64,000 bases of DNA from Pseudomonadota bacterium (GTDB lineage Bacteria; Pseudomonadota; Gammaproteobacteria; Pseudomonadales; Oleiphilaceae): NCBI GenBank assembly GCA_002747395.1, contig PDPE01000027.1, forward strand, positions 62,001-126,000. The letters are read 5' to 3'. A model generated the notes under the pieces. It had not been told where the DNA came from. It was given only the letters and a program-made list of their open reading frames with translations, and made no database searches. The translations under genes and the position numbers were made by a program. Below, in pieces: positions 45,803 through 54,688 of this stretch (positions are counted from its first letter, which is position 1; each line of letters starts with the position of its first letter).

Positions 45803-47025
45803 AAATTCTGCATATACTGGATCACTCCATTCCGCTGCATAGCGGGTATACGTTCAGAACGCGCTCGATACTGCGTGAACAGCGTAAACTTGGCTGGGAG
45901 ACTGTGCATGTTACCAGCGAAAAACACAATCAGGCTGCGGGCAAGATTGAGCCAAAAGAAACCGTTGACGGGCTGACATTCTATCGAACCGGTACCTTCC
46001 TTCCGGCTCTGGCAAAGGTGCCCGTCCTGAATCAGTGGCTAATCAGCAAGGGGTTGGAAAAGCGCATTCTGGAAGTGGCAGCCCTGGAAAAACCGGATAT
46101 TCTGCACGCCCATTCACCGGCATTAAATGGCCTGGCCGCCATTAACGCCGGAAGAAAGCTGGGAATTCCTGTTGTTTACGAAGTCAGAGCCTTTTGGGAG
46201 GATGCCGCGGTTGATCACGGCACAACACACGAAGGCAGTTTGCGGTACAGACTCACCAGGGCACTGGAAACCTTTGTACTCAAGAAAGCCGATGCAGTTA
46301 CCACCATCTGCCAGGGATTGAAAAATGATATGGAATCCCGTGGTATTCCGGCGGGAAAAATCACCCCTATCCCTAATGCCGTTGATATTGAAAAGTTTGA
46401 AGTCATAACCCGCAAAAACGAAGTCCTGTCGGAACAACTTGAACTTGATGGCAAGTATGTGGTCGGCTTCATCGGCTCATTTTATGGTTATGAAGGCCTG
46501 CCTCTGATTATCGATGCGCTGGCTATCCTGAAGGATGAAATGCCCGAGTTGCACGTATTGCTGGTCGGTGGTGGCCCGGAAGATGAAAAGTTAAAAGCCT
46601 GTGTAAAACAGAAAGGCCTTGATAGCAGGGTGACTTTTACCGGTCGTGTTCCCCACGATGTGGTCAATGACTATTATTCGGTGATTGATGTTTTGGCTTA
46701 TCCGAGGCTGAGTATGCGCCTTACAGAGTTGGTGACTCCACTCAAGCCACTTGAGGCCATGGCCCAAAAAAGTCTGTTTATTGCCTCCAACGTAGGAGGG
46801 CATCACGAGTTGGTGGACGACGGTAAAACCGGCTTGTTGTTCAAACAGGGTGATGCCAGTGCGCTGGCCGACAAGATTCGGAGTTTAAAGGAAAATGTGT
46901 CCCTGCATGAACAGCTGAAAGAAAATGGCCGACAGTATGTTGAGCAGGAAAGAAACTGGACGCGCAGCGTAAGCAACTATAGTAAAGTATACAGCAGGCT
47001 GGTTGGCATCAACGCCATGCGCTGA
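45799..47025 (+). CDS. XrtA-locus glycosyltransferase (GT4, TIGR04063 type)
   Basis: 408 residues, GT-B fold. N-terminal MKILHILDHSIPLHSGYTFR is the subfamily signature; VYEVRAFWEDAAVDHGTT lies in the first domain, and GFIGSFYGYEGL and the donor motif PLKPLEAMAQKSLFIASNVGGH in the second. ATGA overlap with the amidotransferase. It probably adds one sugar of the repeat unit. Confidence 0.92.
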   Translation: MKILHILDHSIPLHSGYTFRTRSILREQRKLGWETVHVTSEKHNQAAGKIEPKETVDGLTFYRTGTFLPALAKVPVLNQWLISKGLEKRILEVAALEKPDILHAHSPALNGLAAINAGRKLGIPVVYEVRAFWEDAAVDHGTTHEGSLRYRLTRALETFVLKKADAVTTICQGLKNDMESRGIPAGKITPIPNAVDIEKFEVITRKNEVLSEQLELDGKYVVGFIGSFYGYEGLPLIIDALAILKDEMPELHVLLVGGGPEDEKLKACVKQKGLDSRVTFTGRVPHDVVNDYYSVIDVLAYPRLSMRLTELVTPLKPLEAMAQKSLFIASNVGGHHELVDDGKTGLLFKQGDASALADKIRSLKENVSLHEQLKENGRQYVEQERNWTRSVSNYSKVYSRLVGINAMR

Positions 47026-47066
47026 ACTGGCGGTCTGTTCTCACTTCAATGGTAAGGCAGAATCAA

Positions 47067-49520
47067 ATGAAAATTGCCCTGATCGGCCCGGTTCCCCCGC
47101 CAGCAGGCGGTATGGCCCGGCAGACCATTCAGCAGCAGTCTCTGCTGGAGGCTGCTGGCGTCCCGGTTGTGCTTATTCCAACCAATGCTGACTATCGTCC
47201 CGCCTTTATTGGTAAACTGCCCGTGGTCCGGGCGGTTTTTCGCCTGGTACAGTATTTGATCGTGTTGCTGATTCATCTGCCCAAAGTGGACGTGGTTCAT
47301 TTGATGTCCAATTCCGGGTGGTCATGGCATTTGTTTTCAACACCGGCCCTGATAATAGCCAGACTCTTCAATGTGCCTGTGGTGGTCAATTATCGGGGGG
47401 GAGAAGCCGACGCATTTTTTTCAAGGCAGTGGAGTTGGGTCAAGCCCTTTATCACACTTTCCCGAGACCTGGTGGTTCCCTCTCATTATCTGGTCAATGT
47501 GTTCAAAGACTATGGTCTTTCCGCAAAAGTCATTCCCAACACCCTCGACAGTGCTGTATTCAACGCTGACGGCAGAGATGATAGCAGTCATCTGGTTTTT
47601 GTCGCGCGAAACCTGGAGTCCATCTATGGTATTGATATTGCCATACGCGCGTTTGACAGGATCCATGCAGATTTTCCTGAATTAAGGCTGGTCATTGCCG
47701 GCAGTGGCCCCCAGGAAGCCGAGCTAAAGCAGTTGGTTGATTCCCTGGGTATCAATGATCGGGTTCAGTTTGTCGGGAGGCTTGATCAGGCGGGTATGGC
47801 AGAACACTATAAAAAAGCTGGAATATTACTGAATCCCAGTAAGATCGACAACTCGCCTAATGCTGTGATCGAGGCTCTGGCCTGCGGCACCTGCGTGGTA
47901 AGCAGCGATGTTGGTGGCATTCCGTTTCTCATAGACCATGAAAAAAATGGTTTACTGGTCAGTGGCCATGATGCCCGGAATTATGCCGATGCCATGAGCT
48001 CGGTTCTATCCGGTTCGGCAAAACATGCTGCGTTGACCCGTGCCGGTTTGTTGAAAGCAAAACAGTTTGACAAGACCAGGGTGATTGGGCAGTGGATAAC
48101 GACCTATCAGAAAGCCGCGCAAGGAAAGACTCCGAAAAGGGGAGTGATAATGACCATGAAAAAACTGTTTGATGATATAGCAACTTTTTTGATCGCCAAC
48201 CTGCTGTTCCCCTTGCATGAGCGAATGAAAAAGCATACCACGGTACAAGCCTTTCGAACCATGATGCAAAACCAATGGCTTGGCCCTGGTGCCTTGAAGG
48301 TCTACCAAAACAAAGAACTGCGGGCTTTTATTGGAAGCATTTCTCGCAATGTACCCTATTACAGCAGGTTGTTCAGGGAAAAAGGCATTGACCCTGCTTC
48401 CATTCAATCCAAAGAGGATTTGGTCAAATTACCTTTTCTAACCAAATCAATAATCAGGGCACATTGTGATGAGTTGAAAACCACTGCGCCGCACCGTTTG
48501 TCACAGTTCAATACCGGCGGTTCATCCGGTGAGCCCTTGATATTCTTTATAGGAAACCATCGGGTCAGCCATGATGTTGCTGCCAAATGGCGTGCAACGC
48601 GCTGGTGGGATGTGAATATCGGTGACAGGGAAATTGTGCTCTGGGGGTCTCCCATCGAGTTGGGAAAACAGGATAAAATCAAGGCGATACGTGACAAGCT
48701 GTTCAGAACCGAGCTGATTTCCGCGTTTGAGCTCAACAGTGAGACCAAGGCGCATATTGTGAGTGAAATAATCAGGCAGAAACCGCCCATGTTATTTGGC
48801 TACCCCTCGGTTTACGCTATGTTGGCCGAATATGCCGAACAACGGGGTATCAATCTCGCGAACAGTGGTGTCAAAGTGATTTTCGTCACGTCAGAAAAGT
48901 TGTATGACCATCAAAGAGAGTTGATCCAACGTGTTTTTAATGCTCCGGTGGCCAATGGTTATGGGGGGAGAGATGCCGGATTTATTGCCCATGAATGTCC
49001 CCAGGGTAATATGCACATTACTGCCGATGACATCGTCGTTGAAATTATCGGCAGTGACAATCAGCCGGTGAAAAATGGGGAAGCAGGTGAAATTGTTGTT
49101 ACCCACCTGAGAACGGACGAGTTTCCCTTTGTTCGCTATAGAACAGGTGATATTGGAGTAGTATCGGACGAACTTTGCCCCTGTGGAAGGGGGCTGCCCA
49201 TTTTAAAGGAAGTGCAGGGCAGGACGACCGATTTTATTACAGCCCTGGATGGTACTCAGATGCATGGCCTCGCTTTGATCTATCACGTTCGTGATGTTCC
49301 CGGGGTCAAGAATTTCAAAATCGTTCAGCGAAGCTTGCAGCAAACTGATATTTTGCTCGAAGTGAATGATTCTTTTGAAAACGAATCGTTAAAAGAAATA
49401 GAAAGCAACTTTAAAAGGCGCCTGGGACAGGAAGTAACCATAACAATTGACATAGTAGAGCGGATAGCAAGTGAAAAATCCGGAAAATTCCGTTACGTCG
49501 TAAGTAAAGTGGGTGACTGA
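47067..49520 (+). CDS. Glycosyltransferase fused to a CapK-like adenylate-forming domain
   Basis: 817 residues from ATG 47067 (AAGG upstream; an ATG 18 bases earlier is possible). Residues 1-350 are a GT4 glycosyltransferase (IGPVPPPAGGMARQT, VIAGSGPQE, SPNAVIEALACGTCVV). From 362 on is a CapK/phenylacetate-CoA-ligase-like protein with FNTGGSSGEPLIFF, YGGRDAGFIAHECP, FVRYRTGDIG and CPCGRGLP. These are usually separate genes. At the seam, AAGGGGAG (48137-48144) is followed by ATG 48150 and ATG 48156, a working-looking start for a 456-residue CapK protein. CapK-like proteins may activate acyl groups; the role is unproven. Confidence 0.88.
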   Translation: MKIALIGPVPPPAGGMARQTIQQQSLLEAAGVPVVLIPTNADYRPAFIGKLPVVRAVFRLVQYLIVLLIHLPKVDVVHLMSNSGWSWHLFSTPALIIARLFNVPVVVNYRGGEADAFFSRQWSWVKPFITLSRDLVVPSHYLVNVFKDYGLSAKVIPNTLDSAVFNADGRDDSSHLVFVARNLESIYGIDIAIRAFDRIHADFPELRLVIAGSGPQEAELKQLVDSLGINDRVQFVGRLDQAGMAEHYKKAGILLNPSKIDNSPNAVIEALACGTCVVSSDVGGIPFLIDHEKNGLLVSGHDARNYADAMSSVLSGSAKHAALTRAGLLKAKQFDKTRVIGQWITTYQKAAQGKTPKRGVIMTMKKLFDDIATFLIANLLFPLHERMKKHTTVQAFRTMMQNQWLGPGALKVYQNKELRAFIGSISRNVPYYSRLFREKGIDPASIQSKEDLVKLPFLTKSIIRAHCDELKTTAPHRLSQFNTGGSSGEPLIFFIGNHRVSHDVAAKWRATRWWDVNIGDREIVLWGSPIELGKQDKIKAIRDKLFRTELISAFELNSETKAHIVSEIIRQKPPMLFGYPSVYAMLAEYAEQRGINLANSGVKVIFVTSEKLYDHQRELIQRVFNAPVANGYGGRDAGFIAHECPQGNMHITADDIVVEIIGSDNQPVKNGEAGEIVVTHLRTDEFPFVRYRTGDIGVVSDELCPCGRGLPILKEVQGRTTDFITALDGTQMHGLALIYHVRDVPGVKNFKIVQRSLQQTDILLEVNDSFENESLKEIESNFKRRLGQEVTITIDIVERIASEKSGKFRYVVSKVGD

Positions 49521-49522
49521 CA

Positions 49523-49609
49523 GTGATAGACAGTCTGTTTCTTCTGACGGATATAGCCTGCATGTGTTTTCTGATGTACTGGGCAAACAAAGTGGATGAT
49601 GAAGAATGA
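49523..49609 (+). CDS. Small membrane protein, 28 residues, coupled to the O-ligase gene
   Basis: Reads MIDSLFLLTDIACMCFLM then YWANKVDDEE. The GTG start lies two bases after the upstream stop and the TGA overlaps the next ATG (ATGA, 49606-49609). A hydrophobic helix (about 4-21) is followed by an acidic tail, the form of a single-pass membrane microprotein. A weak ribosome site (AAGTGGGTGA) precedes it. Nothing identifies its function; the neighbours suggest a part of the ligase/polymerase step. It could instead be only a translational relay. Confidence 0.6.
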   Translation: MIDSLFLLTDIACMCFLMYWANKVDDEE

Positions 49610-50916
49610 GAGATATCCTGCTTGTCGGTTTTTTATTTGTGGTTATTTATTTTTCATTTAGAAAGCCCTTTATAGGTGTAAGTGCCTGGGTATGGATGGC
49701 GTTAACAGCACCGGGCTATTGGGCTTTTGGTTTTTCCCGGCACTTTCGGCTTAATCTCACCATTGTGCTTGTCACAGCTGTTGCTTACCTTTTTTATAAA
49801 AACAAACCCAAATTCCAGTTTACGGCACTGCATTTTTGGGTATTTGCCTTTGGTTTCTGGACGCTGATTTCAACTATTTTCAATATTCAGATTGATAGTG
49901 GTTATGTATGGGAAAAATATATTGAGTTCCTGAAAATCCTGGTGTTGTTTTTTTTCGTCGCCTTGTCCGTAGAGAAAAAGGTACACATTGATACTTTTGT
50001 CTGGGCTATCGTCTTGTCAATCTCGGCCTACGCAGGAATGGAGGCGGTCAAGTTTATACTGTCGGGTGGTGGCCACCGAATTGTGGGCAGGGCCGGTATA
50101 ATAGCAGACCGGAATGATCTTGCGGTCGCCGTTAATATGTGTATTCCGCTCATCCTTTATTTAAGAACCACGGTTTCGCATAAATATCTCAAGCTGGGTC
50201 TTTTGATCCTTGCATTGCTTAATGTCGTTGCGATTGTGGGTACCTATTCCAGAGGTGGCTTTGTCGGGCTGGCTATACTGTCTTTTGCAGTCTGGCTTAA
50301 ATCCAACCGAAAACTGATTTATGCACTGCTTGCTGCTGCCTTGCTGCCTGTTCTCTATGAGAATGCTCCTCAGGACTGGAGGGAGCGTCAGTCAACTGTA
50401 GAAACTGCTGCGACTGAGGATAGTTCGTTTATTGGTCGCTTGTGGGCGTGGAAAATAGCAACGCTTATTGCTGTGGATTACCCTTTTACCGGGGGAGGGT
50501 TTAAAGCTACGACAGATCCTGTTTTATGGAATACTTACGCACCGTTTACGCCAGAGTATGGCCCCGTACAAACGCCACCTATCCCCATTGGTGAGAGTCC
50601 AAAGGCCGCGCATAATATCTATTTCCAGGTGTTGGGGGGAAGTGGTTTTGTTGGGCTGTTTCTCTTTTTGGCAATGATGCTGACCGGTTTTTTTCGATGT
50701 CAAAAATATGCGCGAATTGCCAAAAAAGGAAATAATCCCTGGCAAACCGAGTTATTAAACGCAATCGCCTTGTCTTTTATAGCCTACGGAATTACTGGTA
50801 TTAATGTCAGTTTGGCCTACTTTGAACTGGTTTACGCGTTTTTGGCATTGGTGGCGGTGATTCCACATGCTGTAAACAAAGAGAGAATCGGTTACCCGGC
50901 AACATCTTACCGATAG
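49606..50916 (+). CDS. XrtA-locus O-antigen-ligase-like protein (polymerase or ligase)
   Basis: 436 residues with about ten membrane helices and a large periplasmic loop (about 255-340), the Wzy/WaaL layout. It resembles the exosortase-A-associated putative O-glycosylation ligase (TIGR03097 type); the short motif GTYSRGGFVGLAIL and the loop residues RLWAWKIA are typical of the ligase family. It may polymerise the repeat or attach glycan to protein. It is coupled to the 28-residue ORF before it. Last plus-strand gene before the reverse block. Confidence 0.88.
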   Translation: MRDILLVGFLFVVIYFSFRKPFIGVSAWVWMALTAPGYWAFGFSRHFRLNLTIVLVTAVAYLFYKNKPKFQFTALHFWVFAFGFWTLISTIFNIQIDSGYVWEKYIEFLKILVLFFFVALSVEKKVHIDTFVWAIVLSISAYAGMEAVKFILSGGGHRIVGRAGIIADRNDLAVAVNMCIPLILYLRTTVSHKYLKLGLLILALLNVVAIVGTYSRGGFVGLAILSFAVWLKSNRKLIYALLAAALLPVLYENAPQDWRERQSTVETAATEDSSFIGRLWAWKIATLIAVDYPFTGGGFKATTDPVLWNTYAPFTPEYGPVQTPPIPIGESPKAAHNIYFQVLGGSGFVGLFLFLAMMLTGFFRCQKYARIAKKGNNPWQTELLNAIALSFIAYGITGINVSLAYFELVYAFLALVAVIPHAVNKERIGYPATSYR

Positions 50917-50991
50917 CATAACCTGATCAAGGGTTTGGTTTGAATGAACCAGTCATTGCTTATTAAGTGCCGGGGCAATATGACTCATAGT

Positions 50992-51019
50992 GATCATCAA
51001 AAGTGGATCATCAAAGGTC
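50992..51019. repeat. Tandem repeat, 2 x 14 bp, beside a stop codon
   Basis: Units 50992-51005 and 51006-51019 (gatcatcaaaagtg type) share 12 of 14 positions. The second ends on the first base of the acyltransferase stop codon (minus strand). Confidence 0.7.
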
Positions 51020-52902
51020 TATTTTATGAGTTCAACCAGCCTGGTTGCACCCAATATTGAAGGATGGTTGTCGTCAAAGTAGAGAGGGTCCCCGTCCTTT
51101 ACTGCATAACATTGTTGTTTGTCACAAAAAACATCTTTTGGATCCAATAAGTGAACATTGTCAGGATAATTGGCATTATCAAAATGATTGATAATGTATT
51201 CGTTCCTGTCCTCGTGCCACCCGACGTCTGTGCCTGATATGTTATTGAAGTTCTTTTTACTTTTGAATGCAGAGTCAATTAGCCTGTCTATGTGTTGATG
51301 TAATTCAGGTATAGGATAGAAAACGTAAACATTTTCTTTGGTTGAGGCAAACAACAGGATCAGCTCATCCAGGTGTTTCAGTATACGAACAGTTTCATCT
51401 GTTATTGCCGGATTGGAAGAAGCCGGGTAATCATTCGTGCTTTCTTCCGCCAATAATGAGAATAGTCTGTGGCTCAATACAACATTTTTTATGTTTTTAT
51501 TGTTTGATATGTATTCCACACTTTCGTTATACCACCTGGCACATTCGCTAAAGCTTTCAGCCTCCTTATACGATGGTTTGCATCCGGAGAAACTGAATTG
51601 CTTTAGTCCGGTATTGGTATTTTTTAATTTCTCGGCCAATGCGTAGGCAATTTCCGTGGAGTGACTGTCTCCAATAGTTGCCCACGATATGTTTTCACCA
51701 AAATACTCGCAGGCTTTATCAGGCTCCTCATATTCATGTAGATGACATTTTTCCCTGTTCGGGCTAGGTGTCAGGTTATCAATCAGGTGTCGATACTCAA
51801 CAGGAGCAAGATGAATAAAACCACCTTTCCCATATACGACAGTACCTGCAAGACTGACAATCAGAGCCATATAAACAGGCTTGCATTTCAGATAACCTGA
51901 TAAGGAACCAAACTCATTTTGGAATTGAATTTTTTCTATGTATCTATTACTTAAAAATCCAAAAAATATTGACAATAAAATACCAAGATAAACAAACAGA
52001 TCGTTTAGTGAAAAGTAATAAACTGTGACGACCAGAGGCCAATGCCATAGATATATTGAGTAAGACCAGGCTCCCATTTTTTGAAAAACTACGTTGTCCG
52101 TAATGAAATTGTTTTCGTAGTTTGCCTGAATTATCAGGAATGTCCCGAAAACAGGAAATATCGCCAGATAACCAGGCCAGGGTGTCTCCTCGGAAACGAA
52201 CATATACGACACCATGATCAGCCCCAATCCTGACCACGAAAGGATTTTCCTGTTGCTTTCTTTTAACCTTGACGGATAAAGGTAAGCAAGTCCGCCAAGC
52301 ATCATTTCCCATGCTCTGACAGGGAACAGGTAGTAAGAAAGACTCGGCCATTTGTAAGTGGCAATAACACAAAATATAAAGCCCAGGATCGTGCCAAGCA
52401 GAACGGCCATTTTCATAGCCTTCAGAGTCATAAACTTCCGTATAGCGACGAGTATCAGGGGAAACAGTATGTAAAACTGCCACTCAACCGACAAAGACCA
52501 GGTATGCAAGAGCCATTTTTCGTGTGACGAAGCATCAAAATAACCGGTTTCGCTCCAGTACACCATATTGGAGAAAAAACCCGCGCTACTTGCTATGTGT
52601 TTACCCAGGTCCTTATAATCTGACGGCGTTAGATAAAACCAGCCAAACACCAGAAGAACAATACAAAGTACTGCCAATGCAGGGATTATTCGATTGGCTC
52701 GGGCGACGTAAAATTTCAGAACCGAGAACTTTTTCTGCTCTATTCCGTTGAATATTATTCCCGTCATTAAAAAACCGGAAATAACAAAAAACACATCCAC
52801 ACCTGCGAAACCACCAGGCAACCAGGATGGGTTAAAGTGGAACAGCATAACCGCTATTACTGCTACGGCTCTCAAGCCATTTATATCTTTTCTAAATTGC
52901 AA
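51019..52902 (-). CDS. Acyltransferase-3/OafA-type protein with SGNH domain
   Basis: 627 residues. The N-terminal 350 residues form about ten helices, opening QFRKDINGLRAVAVIAVMLF with HFNPSWLPGGFAGVDVFFVIS. The C-terminal periplasmic part (about 385-627) is an SGNH hydrolase-like domain with GDSHSTE and DDNHPS. Such fusions O-acetylate LPS or exopolysaccharide using cytoplasmic acetyl-CoA. First gene of the reverse-strand block on its right-to-left reading order after the flippase. Substrate inferred to be the XrtA polysaccharide. Confidence 0.93.
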   Translation of the reverse strand: MQFRKDINGLRAVAVIAVMLFHFNPSWLPGGFAGVDVFFVISGFLMTGIIFNGIEQKKFSVLKFYVARANRIIPALAVLCIVLLVFGWFYLTPSDYKDLGKHIASSAGFFSNMVYWSETGYFDASSHEKWLLHTWSLSVEWQFYILFPLILVAIRKFMTLKAMKMAVLLGTILGFIFCVIATYKWPSLSYYLFPVRAWEMMLGGLAYLYPSRLKESNRKILSWSGLGLIMVSYMFVSEETPWPGYLAIFPVFGTFLIIQANYENNFITDNVVFQKMGAWSYSIYLWHWPLVVTVYYFSLNDLFVYLGILLSIFFGFLSNRYIEKIQFQNEFGSLSGYLKCKPVYMALIVSLAGTVVYGKGGFIHLAPVEYRHLIDNLTPSPNREKCHLHEYEEPDKACEYFGENISWATIGDSHSTEIAYALAEKLKNTNTGLKQFSFSGCKPSYKEAESFSECARWYNESVEYISNNKNIKNVVLSHRLFSLLAEESTNDYPASSNPAITDETVRILKHLDELILLFASTKENVYVFYPIPELHQHIDRLIDSAFKSKKNFNNISGTDVGWHEDRNEYIINHFDNANYPDNVHLLDPKDVFCDKQQCYAVKDGDPLYFDDNHPSILGATRLVELIK

Positions 52903-53005
52903 GTTAATCCCTTCATTTTTACCTAACCACCCAAACCGGGAATTCGCGGGTTATGCACTGATCAACCAGAACCGGATACTTTGGGGGAATTTTCAAAATC
53001 TGCGC

Positions 53006-54415
53006 TTATTTTTTACGAACTCCTGCCAGTATGTTTTTTATATTTGGGTCAAACAGCAATATATAGATCAACCATGCAATACCTCCGGGTATGAGCAAGA
53101 GAAAATCCAACAATGTGTCTCCACTTTTGTAGATAAGGTAAGGGAGTAGTCCTGCCAGGAGAAAAATCGTTGCTATTATAGGATGAGTGGCCATATTGAA
53201 GTAATCTGAAACATTCAGTTTAATCAAAGCTTTCAGTGAAAACAGTGACCAGACCAATTTGACGGCCGAGGAAACAGCAATGCCACAAAGTATGTAAATG
53301 ATACCAAAATCGATTAACAGGAGTACCAGGCATATGTTAACCAATGTAAAAAACAGGCCAAATATGAAATACTCTTTCGGCATATCCAGAGAAATCAGGC
53401 ATCTGTCATAAAATATGCTACAGCTATGAAACGCAAAATTGATCGCTAAAATCGAAATAAACTCTGCAGCGGGCAACCATTGCTCGCCATATAACACCAT
53501 AATAACAGTGTCTGGAGCGACCAGCATCAGTGCACAAAAAGGAAATGCCAGGTAGAGAATGGCCTGTGTGCTTTTGAGATAGGCTTGCCCCAGAGCGTTT
53601 GAGTTGTGGTGTGCATTTGCGTAATAAGGGGTGATAAGAGGTATTGTTGCTTCCGTTACCGCAGTTGAAAACAGGGAAATGGTGGATTTTGCTCTACTAA
53701 CTATTCCCAGATCCGATACGGTGTAGGCTTTGGCGATAAGCATATCCATAAAATTTTCACCAAAGTAGCTGATAATATTGCTGGAACCCACGCCCGAACC
53801 AAACAGAAAGACACTTTTAATGCCTTTTAGTCTCAGCGTTATTTTATACCGCTTGTCCCTGAAGGCTTGCATGACCAAAACAGTAGTTACCGTGCCCAGT
53901 ACAGACGCAATGGCCAAACTGAGAGGGCCAAAATCATAATAGGCAAGTACAAGGCTGACTCCACTGTTTACCGCTGTGCTGGCTATATTGGCATAGGAGA
54001 TGGGTTTAAAGTTCATCTGCCTTCGCAGGGTACTCATGGTAATGGAGCCAAATGGCGACAGGGCTACATTCAGAGACAGTATGGTAATGAGTGGGGCGAC
54101 TGACGGGTCTGAGTAATAATCTGCAATGAATGGAGATGACAGCCCCAGGCAGAGCGCGATAGGCCACGCAATAAGAATCGACGCGGTAAATGCAGATGAC
54201 AGATTGTTGGAATCGATTTGTTTTTCTTTGATTACATATTCGGAAATGCCAAAGTCGCGGAACATTTGCGCAAAACCGGTGATGATGGAGGCAATGGTAA
54301 ACAGGCCGATGTGCTCGGGGGTAAGTATTCTTGCAAGAATCAGCGTTGTACCTATTTGCATCAGTAGTGTTATGTACTTTGATGAAAATGAGTACATAAG
54401 AGCTTTTTTAATCAT
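53006..54415 (-). CDS. Oligosaccharide flippase (Wzx/MOP superfamily)
   Basis: 469 residues from ATG 54415 (GGAAG six bases upstream; a TTG 33 bases earlier is possible). About 14 membrane helices; N-terminal SSKYITLLMQIGTTLILARILTP split over helix 1-2 and the MOP-type GIVSRAKSTISLFSTAV segment fit the WzxC/polysaccharide-transporter family. It would flip the lipid-linked repeat unit. It is the only flippase in the locus. It lies between the OafA-type gene and the large lipoprotein on the same strand. Confidence 0.92.
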   Translation of the reverse strand: MIKKALMYSFSSKYITLLMQIGTTLILARILTPEHIGLFTIASIITGFAQMFRDFGISEYVIKEKQIDSNNLSSAFTASILIAWPIALCLGLSSPFIADYYSDPSVAPLITILSLNVALSPFGSITMSTLRRQMNFKPISYANIASTAVNSGVSLVLAYYDFGPLSLAIASVLGTVTTVLVMQAFRDKRYKITLRLKGIKSVFLFGSGVGSSNIISYFGENFMDMLIAKAYTVSDLGIVSRAKSTISLFSTAVTEATIPLITPYYANAHHNSNALGQAYLKSTQAILYLAFPFCALMLVAPDTVIMVLYGEQWLPAAEFISILAINFAFHSCSIFYDRCLISLDMPKEYFIFGLFFTLVNICLVLLLIDFGIIYILCGIAVSSAVKLVWSLFSLKALIKLNVSDYFNMATHPIIATIFLLAGLLPYLIYKSGDTLLDFLLLIPGGIAWLIYILLFDPNIKNILAGVRKK

Positions 54416-54608
54416 CCAGGCTTCCGTTGTGATATGGAGATGTTTCAAATAGACCCGTGTTTGCGTCTGGCGTCTCCAAAGCCTGTGGCTTCAGCTCTGG
54501 CCAGTCACTGTCAGGAGTCTCTTTTGAGGCTTTAAAGGTGTGCTCAAGTATTCCGAAGTTGAAATTTGACAGGCCGGGCAGGGGCACGCAGTACCTGACT
54601 GTGTCGGT

Positions 54609-54629
54609 GTGCGTGATTCAGGCACGCAC
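54609..54629. other. Hairpin in the lipoprotein/flippase gap
   Basis: GTGCGTG and CACGCAC form a perfect 7-bp stem around a 7-base loop. It lies in a 273-base gap that shows no gene. No T-run, so the role is open. Confidence 0.35.
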
Positions 54630-54688
54630 GCCCCCTGTTGCGACCAATCAAGACCTTTCTTCCAGGTCTGTCAAACGAAAAAACTTAT

